Of a stretch of 64,000 bases of DNA, positions 1 through 7,979 are shown piece by piece. Under the pieces are notes generated by a model that was not told where the DNA came from, did no database searches, and worked only from the letters and a program-made list of their open reading frames with translations. The stretch is taken from contig NZ_KB897907.1 in the NCBI RefSeq assembly GCF_000377205.1, forward strand, positions 310,001-374,000. The letters are read 5' to 3'. The position numbers and the translations under genes were made by a program. This DNA comes from Thioalkalivibrio sp. ALJ3 (GTDB lineage Bacteria; Pseudomonadota; Gammaproteobacteria; Ectothiorhodospirales; Ectothiorhodospiraceae). Numbering within the stretch: position 1 is the first letter of the stretch; each line of letters starts with the position of its first letter.

Positions 1-717
1 TGCGGCTTCGAGGCCCTGCTGCGCTGGGAACACCCGCAGCGAGGTCAGGTCCCGCCCGGTCAGTTCATCGCGCAGACCGAACGCACGGGCCTCATCCATC
101 CCGTGACGCTCCAGGTACTGGATCTGGCGATCGCCGACCTTCTTGCCTTTCGCGCGCAGGGAATCCTGGCGCCCGTCAGCATCAATGTCTCGGCACGCAA
201 CTTCCTCAATCCCGACTTTGCACAAACCATCATCGATCGGATGGAGACCGCCGGCCTGCCGGCCAGCTCGCTGGAGATCGAGTTTACCGAGACGGCCCTT
301 ATGGCCGACCCCGACGAGGTGATCGGTGCATTGCGGCGCCTGAACGGACAGGGGTTGGCGCTTTCCATCGATGATTTCGGCACCGGATATTCGTCCCTTT
401 CCTATCTGAAAAGCCTGCCGGTCACGACCCTGAAGATTGATCAAACCTTCGTGTCCCAAATGGCCACACAGCGAGTGGACGAGCAGATTACCCGCGCGGC
501 AACCGGTCTCGCTCACGACCTCGGTCTGAAGGTGGTGGCCGAGGGCGTGGAGGACGAGCAGACCCTCGCAATGCTGCGCGAGCTGGGCTGCGACGACGCC
601 CAGGGCTTCGGGATCGCCCGCCCCATGCCCTTCGACGAGGCACTGTCCTGGGCGCGCCAGTACTCCCCTGCGCCTGCCCAGGACAGCCCGGTCGCCACAG
701 GCCACCGCGATCGCTGA
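1..717 (+). CDS. EAL-domain c-di-GMP phosphodiesterase, C-terminal part (5' end outside window)
   Basis: The frame is open from base 1 and ends at TGA 715-717, so only the C-terminal 238 residues are seen. They form a nearly complete EAL domain, which hydrolyses cyclic di-GMP to pGpG. The first motif reads EALLRW, followed by [18 protein letters not shown], the catalytic loop [21 protein letters not shown] and AEGVED. All metal- and substrate-binding positions that can be judged look intact, so it should be catalytically active. The N-terminal region, where PAS, GGDEF or transmembrane segments often sit in such proteins, is not visible. It is followed after 5 bases by the rpmB promoter and is not obviously co-transcribed with rpmB. 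Confidence 0.93.
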   Translation, partial: CGFEALLRWEHPQRGQVPPGQFIAQTERTGLIHPVTLQVLDLAIADLLAFRAQGILAPVSINVSARNFLNPDFAQTIIDRMETAGLPASSLEIEFTETALMADPDEVIGALRRLNGQGLALSIDDFGTGYSSLSYLKSLPVTTLKIDQTFVSQMATQRVDEQITRAATGLAHDLGLKVVAEGVEDEQTLAMLRELGCDDAQGFGIARPMPFDEALSWARQYSPAPAQDSPVATGHRDR

Positions 718-722
718 CGATC

Positions 723-751
723 TTGCACCCGGCGGGCGACTGGGCTATGAT
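723..751 (+). promoter_or_regulatory. Sigma-70 promoter of rpmB-rpmG
   Basis: TTGCAC at 723-728 and TATGAT at 746-751 are separated by exactly 17 bases, a strong match to the housekeeping consensus. The -10 box lies 40 bases before the rpmB start codon. Confidence 0.7.
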
Positions 752-791
752 CCGCCGTCTTTTGCTAGACCCAATTTCCGGAGTCCCCGAG

Positions 792-1028
792 ATGGCCCGA
801 GTATGTCAGGTGACCGGCAAGCGCCCGGCGACCGGTAACAACGTGTCCCACGCCCACCGCAAGACGCGGCGGCGTTTCCTGCCCAATCTGCACACCCACC
901 GCTTCTGGGTGGAGAGCGAGAACCGCTTCGTGCGGCTGCGTGTGAGCAGCAAGGGCATGCGGATCATCGACAAGCTGGGCATCGATGCAGTGCTCGCGGA
1001 CTGCCGCGCCCGCGGCGAAAAGGTGTAA
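792..1028 (+). CDS. rpmB: 50S ribosomal protein L28
   Basis: 78-residue basic protein beginning [12 protein letters not shown], with the L28 hallmarks [15 protein letters not shown] and a C-terminal region [13 protein letters not shown]. Length is normal for the family. L28 is a component of the large ribosomal subunit. The ATG at 792 is chosen because L28 proteins begin at this point; the longer open frame from 723 overlaps the promoter. rpmG follows after 10 bases and both share a promoter at 723-751 and a terminator at 1247-1272, the usual rpmBG operon. Confidence 0.98.
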   Translation: MARVCQVTGKRPATGNNVSHAHRKTRRRFLPNLHTHRFWVESENRFVRLRVSSKGMRIIDKLGIDAVLADCRARGEKV

Positions 1029-1038
1029 GGAGCTCTCC

Positions 1039-1209
1039 ATGGCAGCGAAAAGCGCACGCGACAAGATCCGCCTGGTGTCCTCCGCCGGCACCGGCCATTT
1101 CTACACTACGTCGAAAAACAAGCGGAACATGCCCGAAAAGATGGAGATCAAGAAGTTCGATCCCGTCATCCGCAAGCACGTGATGTACAAGGAAGCCAAG
1201 ATCAAGTAG
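1039..1209 (+). CDS. rpmG: 50S ribosomal protein L33
   Basis: 56 residues, [20 protein letters not shown] at the start, then the L33 core [21 protein letters not shown] and a basic end KEAKIK. No zinc-binding CxxC pairs are present, so it is the zinc-independent (C-) type of L33. Start ATG 1039 is preceded by AAGGAG nine bases upstream. Second gene of the rpmBG operon, closed by a strong terminator. Confidence 0.97.
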   Translation: MAAKSARDKIRLVSSAGTGHFYTTSKNKRNMPEKMEIKKFDPVIRKHVMYKEAKIK

Positions 1210-1246
1210 CCATTGCCCGGCGCGAGATCGTCTGAATACAGACAAG

Positions 1247-1272
1247 AAAAGCCCGGCATTGCCGGGCTTTTT
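1247..1272 (+). terminator. Rho-independent terminator of rpmBG
   Basis: Perfect 7-bp stem GCCCGGC/GCCGGGC (1251-1257 with 1261-1267), three-base loop ATT, preceded by AAAA and followed by TTTTT. The A and T runs make it potentially bidirectional, and it also faces the 3' end of the minus-strand gene at 1299-1532. Confidence 0.9.
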
Positions 1273-1298
1273 GTTACTGGAAACAACCTGTTGCCCCG

Positions 1299-1532
1299 TC
1301 ACGGCCCGGAATCACCCTGGTCCCGTCGCCCCTCCACATCGCCGCTTTCAGCCACGGACTCGGCCCAGCGAACCATCATCCGTCCCCAGCTATGGGCAGT
1401 TGACGGGTCCAAGTCAAGCTTGGTATAGCGACCTCCATCACGGATAATAATCCTCAGGAGAGGGATTCCCGAGTCGTGCAGTATCTGCCGCAGCTCCACG
1501 ACCTCGCCGAACGGCGCCTCAATCGACTCCAT
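1299..1532 (-). CDS. Small conserved hypothetical protein (DUF6967-like)
   Basis: A 77-residue product starting MESIEAPFGEVVELRQILHD. The core, up to DPSTAHSWGRMMVRWA, resembles from memory a family of short gammaproteobacterial proteins labelled DUF6967; no function is known to me. The start at 1532 is preferred over the longer frame from 1616 because the upstream part looks unlike protein and a purine-rich stretch GGGAGAGAG lies 10 bases before it. It is divergent from the EAL-HDOD gene, the two start codons being 74 bases apart, so both may share a control region. It ends against the rpmG terminator. Confidence 0.6.
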   Translation of the reverse strand: MESIEAPFGEVVELRQILHDSGIPLLRIIIRDGGRYTKLDLDPSTAHSWGRMMVRWAESVAESGDVEGRRDQGDSGP

Positions 1533-1606
1533 GATGTGTTCGCTCTCTCCCGGGCCAGCCACGTGCAGATCATGGCTGCCTACCCCCTCTACTGGCAAAC
1601 GCAAGC

Positions 1607-2821
1607 ATGCACCCAATTTTTGTCGGTCGGCAACCCATCTTCGACGCCCACGAACAGCTGGTGGGTTTCGAGCTCCTTTTTCGCGCGGGAAACTATAACG
1701 AGGCCACCATCACCGATGGCGACCAGGCCACATCAGACCTGCTGCGCAGCGCGTTCGTGGATATCGGGCTTCCCCACCTGGTGGGCCAGCACCTGGCCTT
1801 CGTCAACCTGACGCGCTCCTTTCTGGACAACGAGGTCATCACCGCACTCCCCCCCGATCAGGTCGTACTGGAACTCCTGGAGGACATCGAGATCGACGAC
1901 GAGGTCGTAGCGGCCGTTCAGCGGCTTAAGAGCGCGGGATTTCGCATCGCGCTCGACGACTACCAGTTCCAGGACCACCATTCCGACCTTGTTGAACTGG
2001 TCGACATCGTAAAGCTGGATATCCTGACGATGACCCACGAGGCACTGGCCCGGGAGGTCCATGGCCTGAGGCAGTTCGGTGTCGAGCTGCTGGCGGAGAA
2101 GGTGGAAACGGCCGAACAGTACCAGTACTGCCAGACGCTGGGCTTTCGCTACTACCAGGGCTACCACCTGTCACACCCGCATGTGATCGAAGGCCAGCGC
2201 CTGGAGAGCCTGGAACTGGCGCTATTGCGCCTGTTGCAGACCTTGCAGCAGGTCGACCCGGAACCCCGTGAGCTGGAGCGTCTGATCAGCGCTGAACCCG
2301 GCCTCATGGTTCAGATTCTGCGCATTGCCAACAGCCCCAGCTATCGCGGTGCACAGCCCACTGAAGACCTGTATCAGGCGATCCTCCGCCTCGGCCAGGG
2401 GCGCATCCGGCGCATGGCCATGTTGATGATCCTCCACGGTGCGACCGGCCCTTCGACCGGAGTTGAACAGGTAATGATCCGTGCCCGCATGGGCATGCTC
2501 CTGGCGCGGACCCAGGGCCTGCCCGAGGCGGAGTGCGAACGTTATTTCACCTTGGGGATGCTTTCGGGCCTGGATCGAGTGCTGGGCGTCCCCCTGCGCC
2601 GCATCCTGAACGACCTGCACCTGTCACCGGAGATGGAGCAGGCCCTGCTCGAACAGCGCGGACCACTGGCGCCCTGGCTCCAGACGATCGAGGCCTTCGA
2701 AGGACCGGCCGCACCCCCGCCCGCGGAACAATCCCCGGTCGCACCACAGGTTGCCAGCCGACTCTATCTGGAAGCGGTACGCTGGACGGAGGACCTACTC
2801 GATTCGCTGTCCAGGACGTAA
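1607..2821 (+). CDS. EAL-HDOD signalling protein (YuxH type)
   Basis: 404 residues with an N-terminal EAL-like domain (about 3-200) and a C-terminal HDOD domain (about 205-390). The EAL part keeps FELLFR, KLDIL and a final QGYHLS, but the catalytic loop is LDDYQFQDH instead of DDFGTGYSS and the EGVE site reads EKVE. It is therefore probably not a working phosphodiesterase and may bind c-di-GMP or act as a scaffold. HDOD domains are non-hydrolytic HD relatives found in signalling proteins. It is followed within 3 bases by the chorismatase-like gene, which in turn overlaps mutM, so the three are very probably one transcript. Confidence 0.9.
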   Translation: MHPIFVGRQPIFDAHEQLVGFELLFRAGNYNEATITDGDQATSDLLRSAFVDIGLPHLVGQHLAFVNLTRSFLDNEVITALPPDQVVLELLEDIEIDDEVVAAVQRLKSAGFRIALDDYQFQDHHSDLVELVDIVKLDILTMTHEALAREVHGLRQFGVELLAEKVETAEQYQYCQTLGFRYYQGYHLSHPHVIEGQRLESLELALLRLLQTLQQVDPEPRELERLISAEPGLMVQILRIANSPSYRGAQPTEDLYQAILRLGQGRIRRMAMLMILHGATGPSTGVEQVMIRARMGMLLARTQGLPEAECERYFTLGMLSGLDRVLGVPLRRILNDLHLSPEMEQALLEQRGPLAPWLQTIEAFEGPAAPPPAEQSPVAPQVASRLYLEAVRWTEDLLDSLSRT

Positions 2822-2824
2822 TTG

Positions 2825-3769
2825 ATGGCACCCCACCTCCATAGCCGGCTCGGTTCCCCCGTGACGACGCCTCAGGATGGCCTGCATGTACGGCTGGAGG
2901 GGCCCGCCAGCGTTTCTGCCGAGGGCGGCCAGCTACGGATCGTTCCGGGGCTCGAGCCCCTCGCCCCGGACCTCTACGTCGAGCGCTGGTGGGGAGAGGG
3001 CCCGGCTCGGTCCATGGACGCCAGCCCCCTGCATCTGCTGGAATTTGACGATGTCCTGTTTGCCGCCTGGCAGGGACCGGACCAGCCCCTGCGGGACCAA
3101 ACGCAGCAGGCCTACGATCAGTTGCTGCGGGCCTGCCGGGAACGCGGCTTCGAACATCCAGCGCGCATCTGGAATTACTTTTCCGACATCCACGGCGACG
3201 AGCAGGACCGGGAGCGTTACCAGGCCTTCTGCGTCGGCCGCGCCGAGGCCCTGGAAGCACTTGAGGTCCCGCTGGGCAGCATGCCCGCAGCCACCGCCAT
3301 CGGAACCCGCAAGTCGGGACTTTTCGTCTATCTCATTGCCACGCGGAGTCCGGCACAAGCGATCGAGAATCCACGCCAGGTCAGCGCCTATCACTACCCC
3401 AAGCGCTACAGCCCGAAGAGCCCGACCTTTGCCCGCGCCACTTTGCTGCAGGCCGAGCAGGGGCCCATGCTGATGGTCTCCGGGACGGCCAGCATCGTCG
3501 GCCACGAGAGCCGCCACGCGGAGGACGTGGTCGCACAGGCGCGCGAGACGGTACGCAACCTGCATGCCCTGCATGACGCGGCGGGGCGCGAACTACCCGG
3601 CCCTGCCTGGTTGCGGGTCTACCTGCGGCATCCGGAGGACCGCGCCGCAGTTGCGGCCGTAATTGCCGAGCAATACAAGGCAATGAATCCAGGCCCTGTC
3701 GTTCAATGGGTTCGGGGCGACATCTGCCGGCCGGAACTCCTGCTCGAGATCGAGGGCGTGCATGCCTGA
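2825..3769 (+). CDS. Chorismatase / 3-hydroxybenzoate synthase-like (FkbO-Hyg5-XanB2 family)
   Basis: 314 residues. The pieces ARIWNYFSDIHG, ERYQAFCVGRAEAL, PAATAIGT, ENPRQVSAYHYPKRY and the C-terminal VSGTASIVGHES are hallmarks of the chorismatase family, two RidA-like folds in one chain, which convert chorismate to pyruvate plus 3- or 4-hydroxybenzoate or a dihydrodiol. XanB2 members feed aryl-polyene pigment and ubiquinone synthesis. Which product this enzyme makes cannot be read from sequence alone. ATG 2825 is preferred to the TTG one codon earlier; AGGA lies about 11 bases upstream. It starts 3 bases after the EAL-HDOD stop and overlaps mutM by 8 bases. No other pigment or ubi gene except ispB (prenyl chain, 4 kb away) is in the window. 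Confidence 0.85.
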   Translation: MAPHLHSRLGSPVTTPQDGLHVRLEGPASVSAEGGQLRIVPGLEPLAPDLYVERWWGEGPARSMDASPLHLLEFDDVLFAAWQGPDQPLRDQTQQAYDQLLRACRERGFEHPARIWNYFSDIHGDEQDRERYQAFCVGRAEALEALEVPLGSMPAATAIGTRKSGLFVYLIATRSPAQAIENPRQVSAYHYPKRYSPKSPTFARATLLQAEQGPMLMVSGTASIVGHESRHAEDVVAQARETVRNLHALHDAAGRELPGPAWLRVYLRHPEDRAAVAAVIAEQYKAMNPGPVVQWVRGDICRPELLLEIEGVHA

Positions 3770-4577
3770 GTTGCCCGAGGTCGAGACCACCCGACGCGGC
3801 CTGTCACCCCTTCTTGAAGGACAAACCATCAGCCGGCTCGAGGTACGCGATGGACGCCTGCGCTGGCCGGTGCCACAGGCGCTGCCGGCACAACTGGCCG
3901 GCGCCCGCATCATTGAACTGACACGACGCGCCAAGTATCTGCTACTGCGCACCGATCGTGGCGGGATGCTCCTCCATCTCGGGATGTCCGGCTCGCTGCG
4001 CCACTGCACCCCCGACGTCCCGCTGCGTGCACACGACCACCTGGTCCTGCACCTGGCGAACGGATCGCAGGTGCGCTTTCATGATCCACGCCGCTTCGGG
4101 TGCTGCCTGCCGCTGCCGGAGACCGGCGAGGCACACTCCCTGCTGGCCGGCCTGGGGCCGGAACCCCTGGATGCCAAATTTGACGGCGACTACCTGTTCC
4201 GCCGCAGCCGCGGGCGCCGGGGTCCGGTCAAAGCCTTCATCATGGATCAGGATATCGTGGTCGGCGTGGGCAACATCTATGCGACCGAGGCGCTGTTCCT
4301 GGCCGGGATCCGTCCGGGGCGGGCCGCCGGGCGCGTGACCCGGGCGGAATATGGACGACTGGCCGGATTCATCCGCACGGTGCTGGGAGCGGCGATCGAA
4401 CAAGGCGGCACGACCCTGCGCGACTTCCTGCGCGAGGACGGGACCCACGGGTATTTTCGCCAGTCACTGCGGGTCTACGGACGCGCCGGAGAGCCGTGCC
4501 TGGAGTGTGCGACGCCGCTGCGCAACCGACGTATCGGGCAGCGAGCCTCGGCGTACTGCCCAACCTGCCAGCGTTAG
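3762..4577 (+). CDS. mutM: Formamidopyrimidine-DNA glycosylase (Fpg)
   Basis: 271 residues, the normal Fpg length. Removes oxidised purines such as 8-oxoguanine and nicks the abasic site. The N-terminal PELPEVET contains the catalytic proline and glutamate exposed after Met removal; Lys58 in RRAKYLLL, the VVGVGNIYATEALF helix-two-turn-helix, and a C-terminal zinc finger with CLEC and CPTC pairs (about 246-268) are all present, so it should be active. It overlaps the chorismatase gene by 8 bases and ends 11 bases from the convergent spoT stop. Confidence 0.97.
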   Translation: MPELPEVETTRRGLSPLLEGQTISRLEVRDGRLRWPVPQALPAQLAGARIIELTRRAKYLLLRTDRGGMLLHLGMSGSLRHCTPDVPLRAHDHLVLHLANGSQVRFHDPRRFGCCLPLPETGEAHSLLAGLGPEPLDAKFDGDYLFRRSRGRRGPVKAFIMDQDIVVGVGNIYATEALFLAGIRPGRAAGRVTRAEYGRLAGFIRTVLGAAIEQGGTTLRDFLREDGTHGYFRQSLRVYGRAGEPCLECATPLRNRRIGQRASAYCPTCQR

Positions 4578-4588
4578 AGAGGCGCTGG

Positions 4589-6760
4589 CTAGCCGCGCTG
4601 ACGCGCGATACGCAGCACATCCGGCAGGCGCCGCAGGCCGCGCATGATCTGGGCCAGGTGCTGGCGATCGCTGACAGTCAGCAGGAAGGTCATCGCGGTG
4701 GAGTGGCCGTCCTGCTCGTTGAACGAGATGTGCTCGATATTCGAGCCGTGATCGGCGATCACGGCCGCCATGTCGGCCAGCGCACCGCGCCGGTTGGCGG
4801 TGCGAGTGCGCACCGCCGCAGTGAACTGGAGCTCCGGCTCGTGCGACCACTCCAGCGCAATCGTCTTGTCAGCACGATCCCGGCTCTCGTGCAGCACGTT
4901 GCGGCAGCTCTCCCGGTGCACGACCAACCCGCGACCCGCACTCAACTGGCCGAGGATCGGGTCACCCGGGATCGGGTGGCAGCAGCGTGCGTAGTTCAGC
5001 ACCAGTCCCTCGGTGCCCTTGACCGCCAGGGTGGTCTGGGAGGTGCTGTCAGCGTCCGCGTTCTCCTTGCCCACCATCTGACGGGCCACGAGCGAGGCCA
5101 TGCGGTTGCCCAGGCCAATATCCGCCAGCAGGCCGTCCACATCCTGTAACTGCATCGCGTCGAGTAGCTGATCCAGGCGGGCCGGCGAGATCTGCTTGAG
5201 CGAGGTATCCAGCGCGCTCAGGGCCTTCTCCAGCAGTCGCTCGCCGAGGGCGCGGGCCTCGTCCGCCTGCATCGACTTCAGGCAATGGCGGATGCCCGAA
5301 CGGGCCTTTCCGGTGACGACGAAAGACAGCCAGGCGGGGTTGGGGCGCGCACCGGGGGCGGTGACGATTTCCACCGTCTGGCCGCTTTGCAGACGCACCG
5401 AAAGCGGCGCCAGCTGGCGATCGATCTTCGCAGCCACACAGCGGTTGCCGACATCGGAGTGCACCGCGTAGGCAAAGTCGATCGGGGTCGCATCGCGCGG
5501 CAGTACCAGGATGTCGCCCTCGGGGGTGAAGGTGTAGACTTCGTCCGGGAACAGATCGACCTTCACGTTCTCCAGGAACTCGATGGAGTTACCGACGCTG
5601 TTCTGGATCTCCAGTACATCCTTCAGCCACTCGCGGGCCCGGCTCTGCGCGGTACGCGCGGACTCACCCCCGGCCTTGTACTGCCAGTGCGCGGCGATCC
5701 CGCTCTCGGCCACGCGATCCATCTCGGTGGAGCGAATCTGGATCTCGATCGGGATGGCCTGCGGCCCGAACAGGATGGTGTGCAGCGACTGGTAGCCGTT
5801 CGACTTGGGAATCGCAATGTAGTCCTTGAAGCGCCCCGGCACCGGCTTGTAGAGATTGTGCACCACGCCCAGCGAACGATAGCAGGTATCGACATCGTCG
5901 ACGATGATGCGGATGGCGAAGACGTCGAACACCTCCTCGAACGAGTGGTGCTTGTCGCGCATCTTGCGATAGATGCTGTACAGGCTCTTTTCGCGCCCGG
6001 AGATGCGTCCGACGATCCCGGCCGCCTCCATGCGCGAGCAGATCGCCTGCTCGATGTTCTTCATCGGCTCGCGCCGGTTGCCCCCGGCCCGCTGCACGGC
6101 GCGCTCCAGGACCGCGGCGCGCCAGGGGTGCTTGGCGGAAAACCCGAGCTGCTCCAGCTCACGGCGGATCGCGTTCATCCCCAGGCGCTGGGCGATCGGC
6201 GCATAGATCTCCAGGGTTTCCTTGGCGATGCGGCGGCGCTTGTCCGGGCGCATCACGCCCAGGGTGCGCATGTTGTGCAGGCGGTCGGCTAGCTTGATCA
6301 GGATCACCCGGATATCGCGGGTGATCGCCAGCATCATTTTGCGGAAGTTCTCCGCCTGTGCCTCGGCCTTGGACTGGAACTGCAGGTGGGTGAGCTTGGA
6401 GACGCCGTCGACCAGCTCGGCCACCTCCTCGCCGAACTCGGCGTGAATACGGTCCTTGCTGGTGGCGGTGTCCTCCATGACATCGTGGAGGATCGCGGCG
6501 CAGATGGCCTTGTGGTCCATCCGCATCTCGGCCATGGTCCGGGCCACGGCCAGGGGATGGTAGATGTACGGCTCGCCGGTCTTGCGGGTCTGGCCTTCGT
6601 GGGCCTCCGCGCCCAGAAGATAGGCGCGATAGACCTCCTCGACTTCGTCCGGCTCGAGGTAGGCCTCAAGCTCGGAACACAGATCGCTGATCAGGAATCG
6701 GGTCGAGTCACCGGGAACCGGCGTTGCGGCCCCGGGCGCGGCTGGCTGCCCAGCGGCCAT
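4589..6760 (-). CDS. spoT: Bifunctional (p)ppGpp synthetase/hydrolase
   Basis: 723 residues with the full Rel/SpoT order: HD hydrolase domain (HDVMED at 92-97, intact), synthetase domain with RFKD at 310-313 and IAIPKSNGYQSLHT, TGS domain near 405-470 and a C-terminal ACT domain near 645-720. The RXKD signature is the one found in bifunctional SpoT/Rel enzymes rather than the synthetase-only RelA. It controls the stringent response. It is the third gene of gmk-rpoZ-spoT; 13 bases separate it from rpoZ. The E. coli neighbour trmH is absent here, while recG lies 6 kb away on the other strand. Confidence 0.97.
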   Translation of the reverse strand: MAAGQPAAPGAATPVPGDSTRFLISDLCSELEAYLEPDEVEEVYRAYLLGAEAHEGQTRKTGEPYIYHPLAVARTMAEMRMDHKAICAAILHDVMEDTATSKDRIHAEFGEEVAELVDGVSKLTHLQFQSKAEAQAENFRKMMLAITRDIRVILIKLADRLHNMRTLGVMRPDKRRRIAKETLEIYAPIAQRLGMNAIRRELEQLGFSAKHPWRAAVLERAVQRAGGNRREPMKNIEQAICSRMEAAGIVGRISGREKSLYSIYRKMRDKHHSFEEVFDVFAIRIIVDDVDTCYRSLGVVHNLYKPVPGRFKDYIAIPKSNGYQSLHTILFGPQAIPIEIQIRSTEMDRVAESGIAAHWQYKAGGESARTAQSRAREWLKDVLEIQNSVGNSIEFLENVKVDLFPDEVYTFTPEGDILVLPRDATPIDFAYAVHSDVGNRCVAAKIDRQLAPLSVRLQSGQTVEIVTAPGARPNPAWLSFVVTGKARSGIRHCLKSMQADEARALGERLLEKALSALDTSLKQISPARLDQLLDAMQLQDVDGLLADIGLGNRMASLVARQMVGKENADADSTSQTTLAVKGTEGLVLNYARCCHPIPGDPILGQLSAGRGLVVHRESCRNVLHESRDRADKTIALEWSHEPELQFTAAVRTRTANRRGALADMAAVIADHGSNIEHISFNEQDGHSTAMTFLLTVSDRQHLAQIMRGLRRLPDVLRIARQRG

Positions 6761-6773
6761 GAGTTATCGACTC

Positions 6774-7049
6774 CTAGCGTTCGTCGGCTTCCAGCTGCTC
6801 CAGATGGCGGATCGTGCTGAAGTCCAGCATCTGGTTCTGGGGCCGTTCATCGTGCTCGTCGAACACCTCGGTGCCGACCAGCCCGTCGGCAATCTCGCGC
6901 AGGGCGATGACCGTGGGCTTGTCGTTGTCCTCGGATACGCGAGGCTCCTTGCCGTGTGCGATATGACGGGCCCGGCGGGCCGCCATCAGCACCAGTTCGA
7001 AGCGATTGTCCACTTTTTCGAGGCAGTCCTCGACGGTGACGCGTGCCAT
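6774..7049 (-). CDS. rpoZ: RNA polymerase omega subunit
   Basis: 91 residues starting [20 protein letters not shown], followed by AARRARHI and the conserved block [13 protein letters not shown]. Omega helps assemble RNA polymerase and is needed for its response to ppGpp, which makes the adjacency to spoT functionally coherent. A short acidic C-terminal tail follows. Start ATG 7049; gmk lies 34 bases upstream. Confidence 0.97.
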   Translation of the reverse strand: MARVTVEDCLEKVDNRFELVLMAARRARHIAHGKEPRVSEDNDKPTVIALREIADGLVGTEVFDEHDERPQNQMLDFSTIRHLEQLEADER

Positions 7050-7083
7050 GGGTACTCCGGTTATGAGTCGTTAATACTGCATG

Positions 7084-7734
7084 TTACGCCGTGCCCGGCG
7101 TACTCGCCAACAGATTCCGTATTGTTGATGCGGAACGAATCTCCTGCTCGACCGTACGCAGACGGTTGGAGCGGAAGATGCTGGCCAGATCACTGACCGC
7201 CCGCTCGAAGTCCGAATTGACGACCGTGTAGTCGTATTCGCGAAAATGCGTGCAATCGGACTCCGCGTCGCGCAGGCGCCGCTGGATGACCTCTTCGCTG
7301 TCCTGCCCGCGCCCGCGCAGGCGGCGTTCCAGCTCGTCGCGCGACGGCGGCAGGATGAAGATTGAATGCGCATCCGGCACCGCCGCGCGCACCTGGCGCG
7401 CACCCTGCCAGTCAATCTCCAGGATCACGTCCATGCCGGCATCCAGGCGCTCTTCGACGCTGGCGCGTGCGGTGCCATAGAAGTTGTCGAACACCTTCGC
7501 GTGTTCCAGCAGCTGGCCGTCCTCGATCATGCCGAGGAATTCCTCGGCCGAGACGAAGTGATAGTGCTCGCCGTTCACCTCGCCGGCGCGCGGCTTGCGC
7601 GTCGTATGCGAGACGGAGACCTCGACCTGCTCCACGCGCTCGAGCAAAGCGGCGACCAGGCTGGTCTTGCCTGCGCCCGATGGCGCGGAAACGATATAGA
7701 GGGTGCCGCGAACGGCCTGGGAAGTGGCGGTCAT
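7084..7734 (-). CDS. gmk: Guanylate kinase
   Basis: 216 residues. Phosphorylates GMP to GDP. The P-loop SAPSGAGKTSL is at about 16-26, followed by SHTTRKPRAGEVNGEHYHF, which binds GMP, and EIDWQGARQV. Length is typical. First gene of the gmk-rpoZ-spoT unit, so GMP use and ppGpp metabolism are transcribed together. Confidence 0.97.
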   Translation of the reverse strand: MTATSQAVRGTLYIVSAPSGAGKTSLVAALLERVEQVEVSVSHTTRKPRAGEVNGEHYHFVSAEEFLGMIEDGQLLEHAKVFDNFYGTARASVEERLDAGMDVILEIDWQGARQVRAAVPDAHSIFILPPSRDELERRLRGRGQDSEEVIQRRLRDAESDCTHFREYDYTVVNSDFERAVSDLASIFRSNRLRTVEQEIRSASTIRNLLASTPGTA

Positions 7735-7819
7735 GAACGCGTCCGCAGGAGCAGAACAGGAATGGAATCATCGGCTGGCTGCCGGCCAGAAACGACCCGG
7801 CATACCAGGGAAATAGAGT

Positions 7820-7896
7820 TGGTCGGAGTGAAAGGATTCGAACCTTCGACCCCTGCCTCCCGAAGGCAGTGCTCTACCAAGCTGAGCTACACTCCG
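7820..7896 (-). tRNA. tRNA-Pro (anticodon CGG)
   Basis: 77-nt cloverleaf on the minus strand. The acceptor stem CGGAGTG/CACTCCG pairs perfectly, the D arm reads TAGCTCAGCTTGGTAGAGCA, the anticodon stem is CTGCC/GGCAG around loop TTCGGGA, giving CGG, and the T arm contains GGTTCGAATCC. The 3' CCA is encoded. It stands alone between gmk and ispB. Confidence 0.95.
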
Positions 7897-7909
7897 AACC
7901 AAGCCCGCT

Positions 7910-7938
7910 ATTATGCCGAGCCGCCCCGGGCGTGTCCA
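7910..7938 (-). promoter_or_regulatory. Promoter of tRNA-Pro
   Basis: On the minus strand TGGACA (7933-7938) and CATAAT (7910-7915) are 17 bases apart, with the -10 box 13 bases before the mature tRNA 5' end. Confidence 0.55.
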
Positions 7939-7979
7939 TGCCCCCGAGCGGCCGCGAATGCGCAGACCACCAGACCCGG

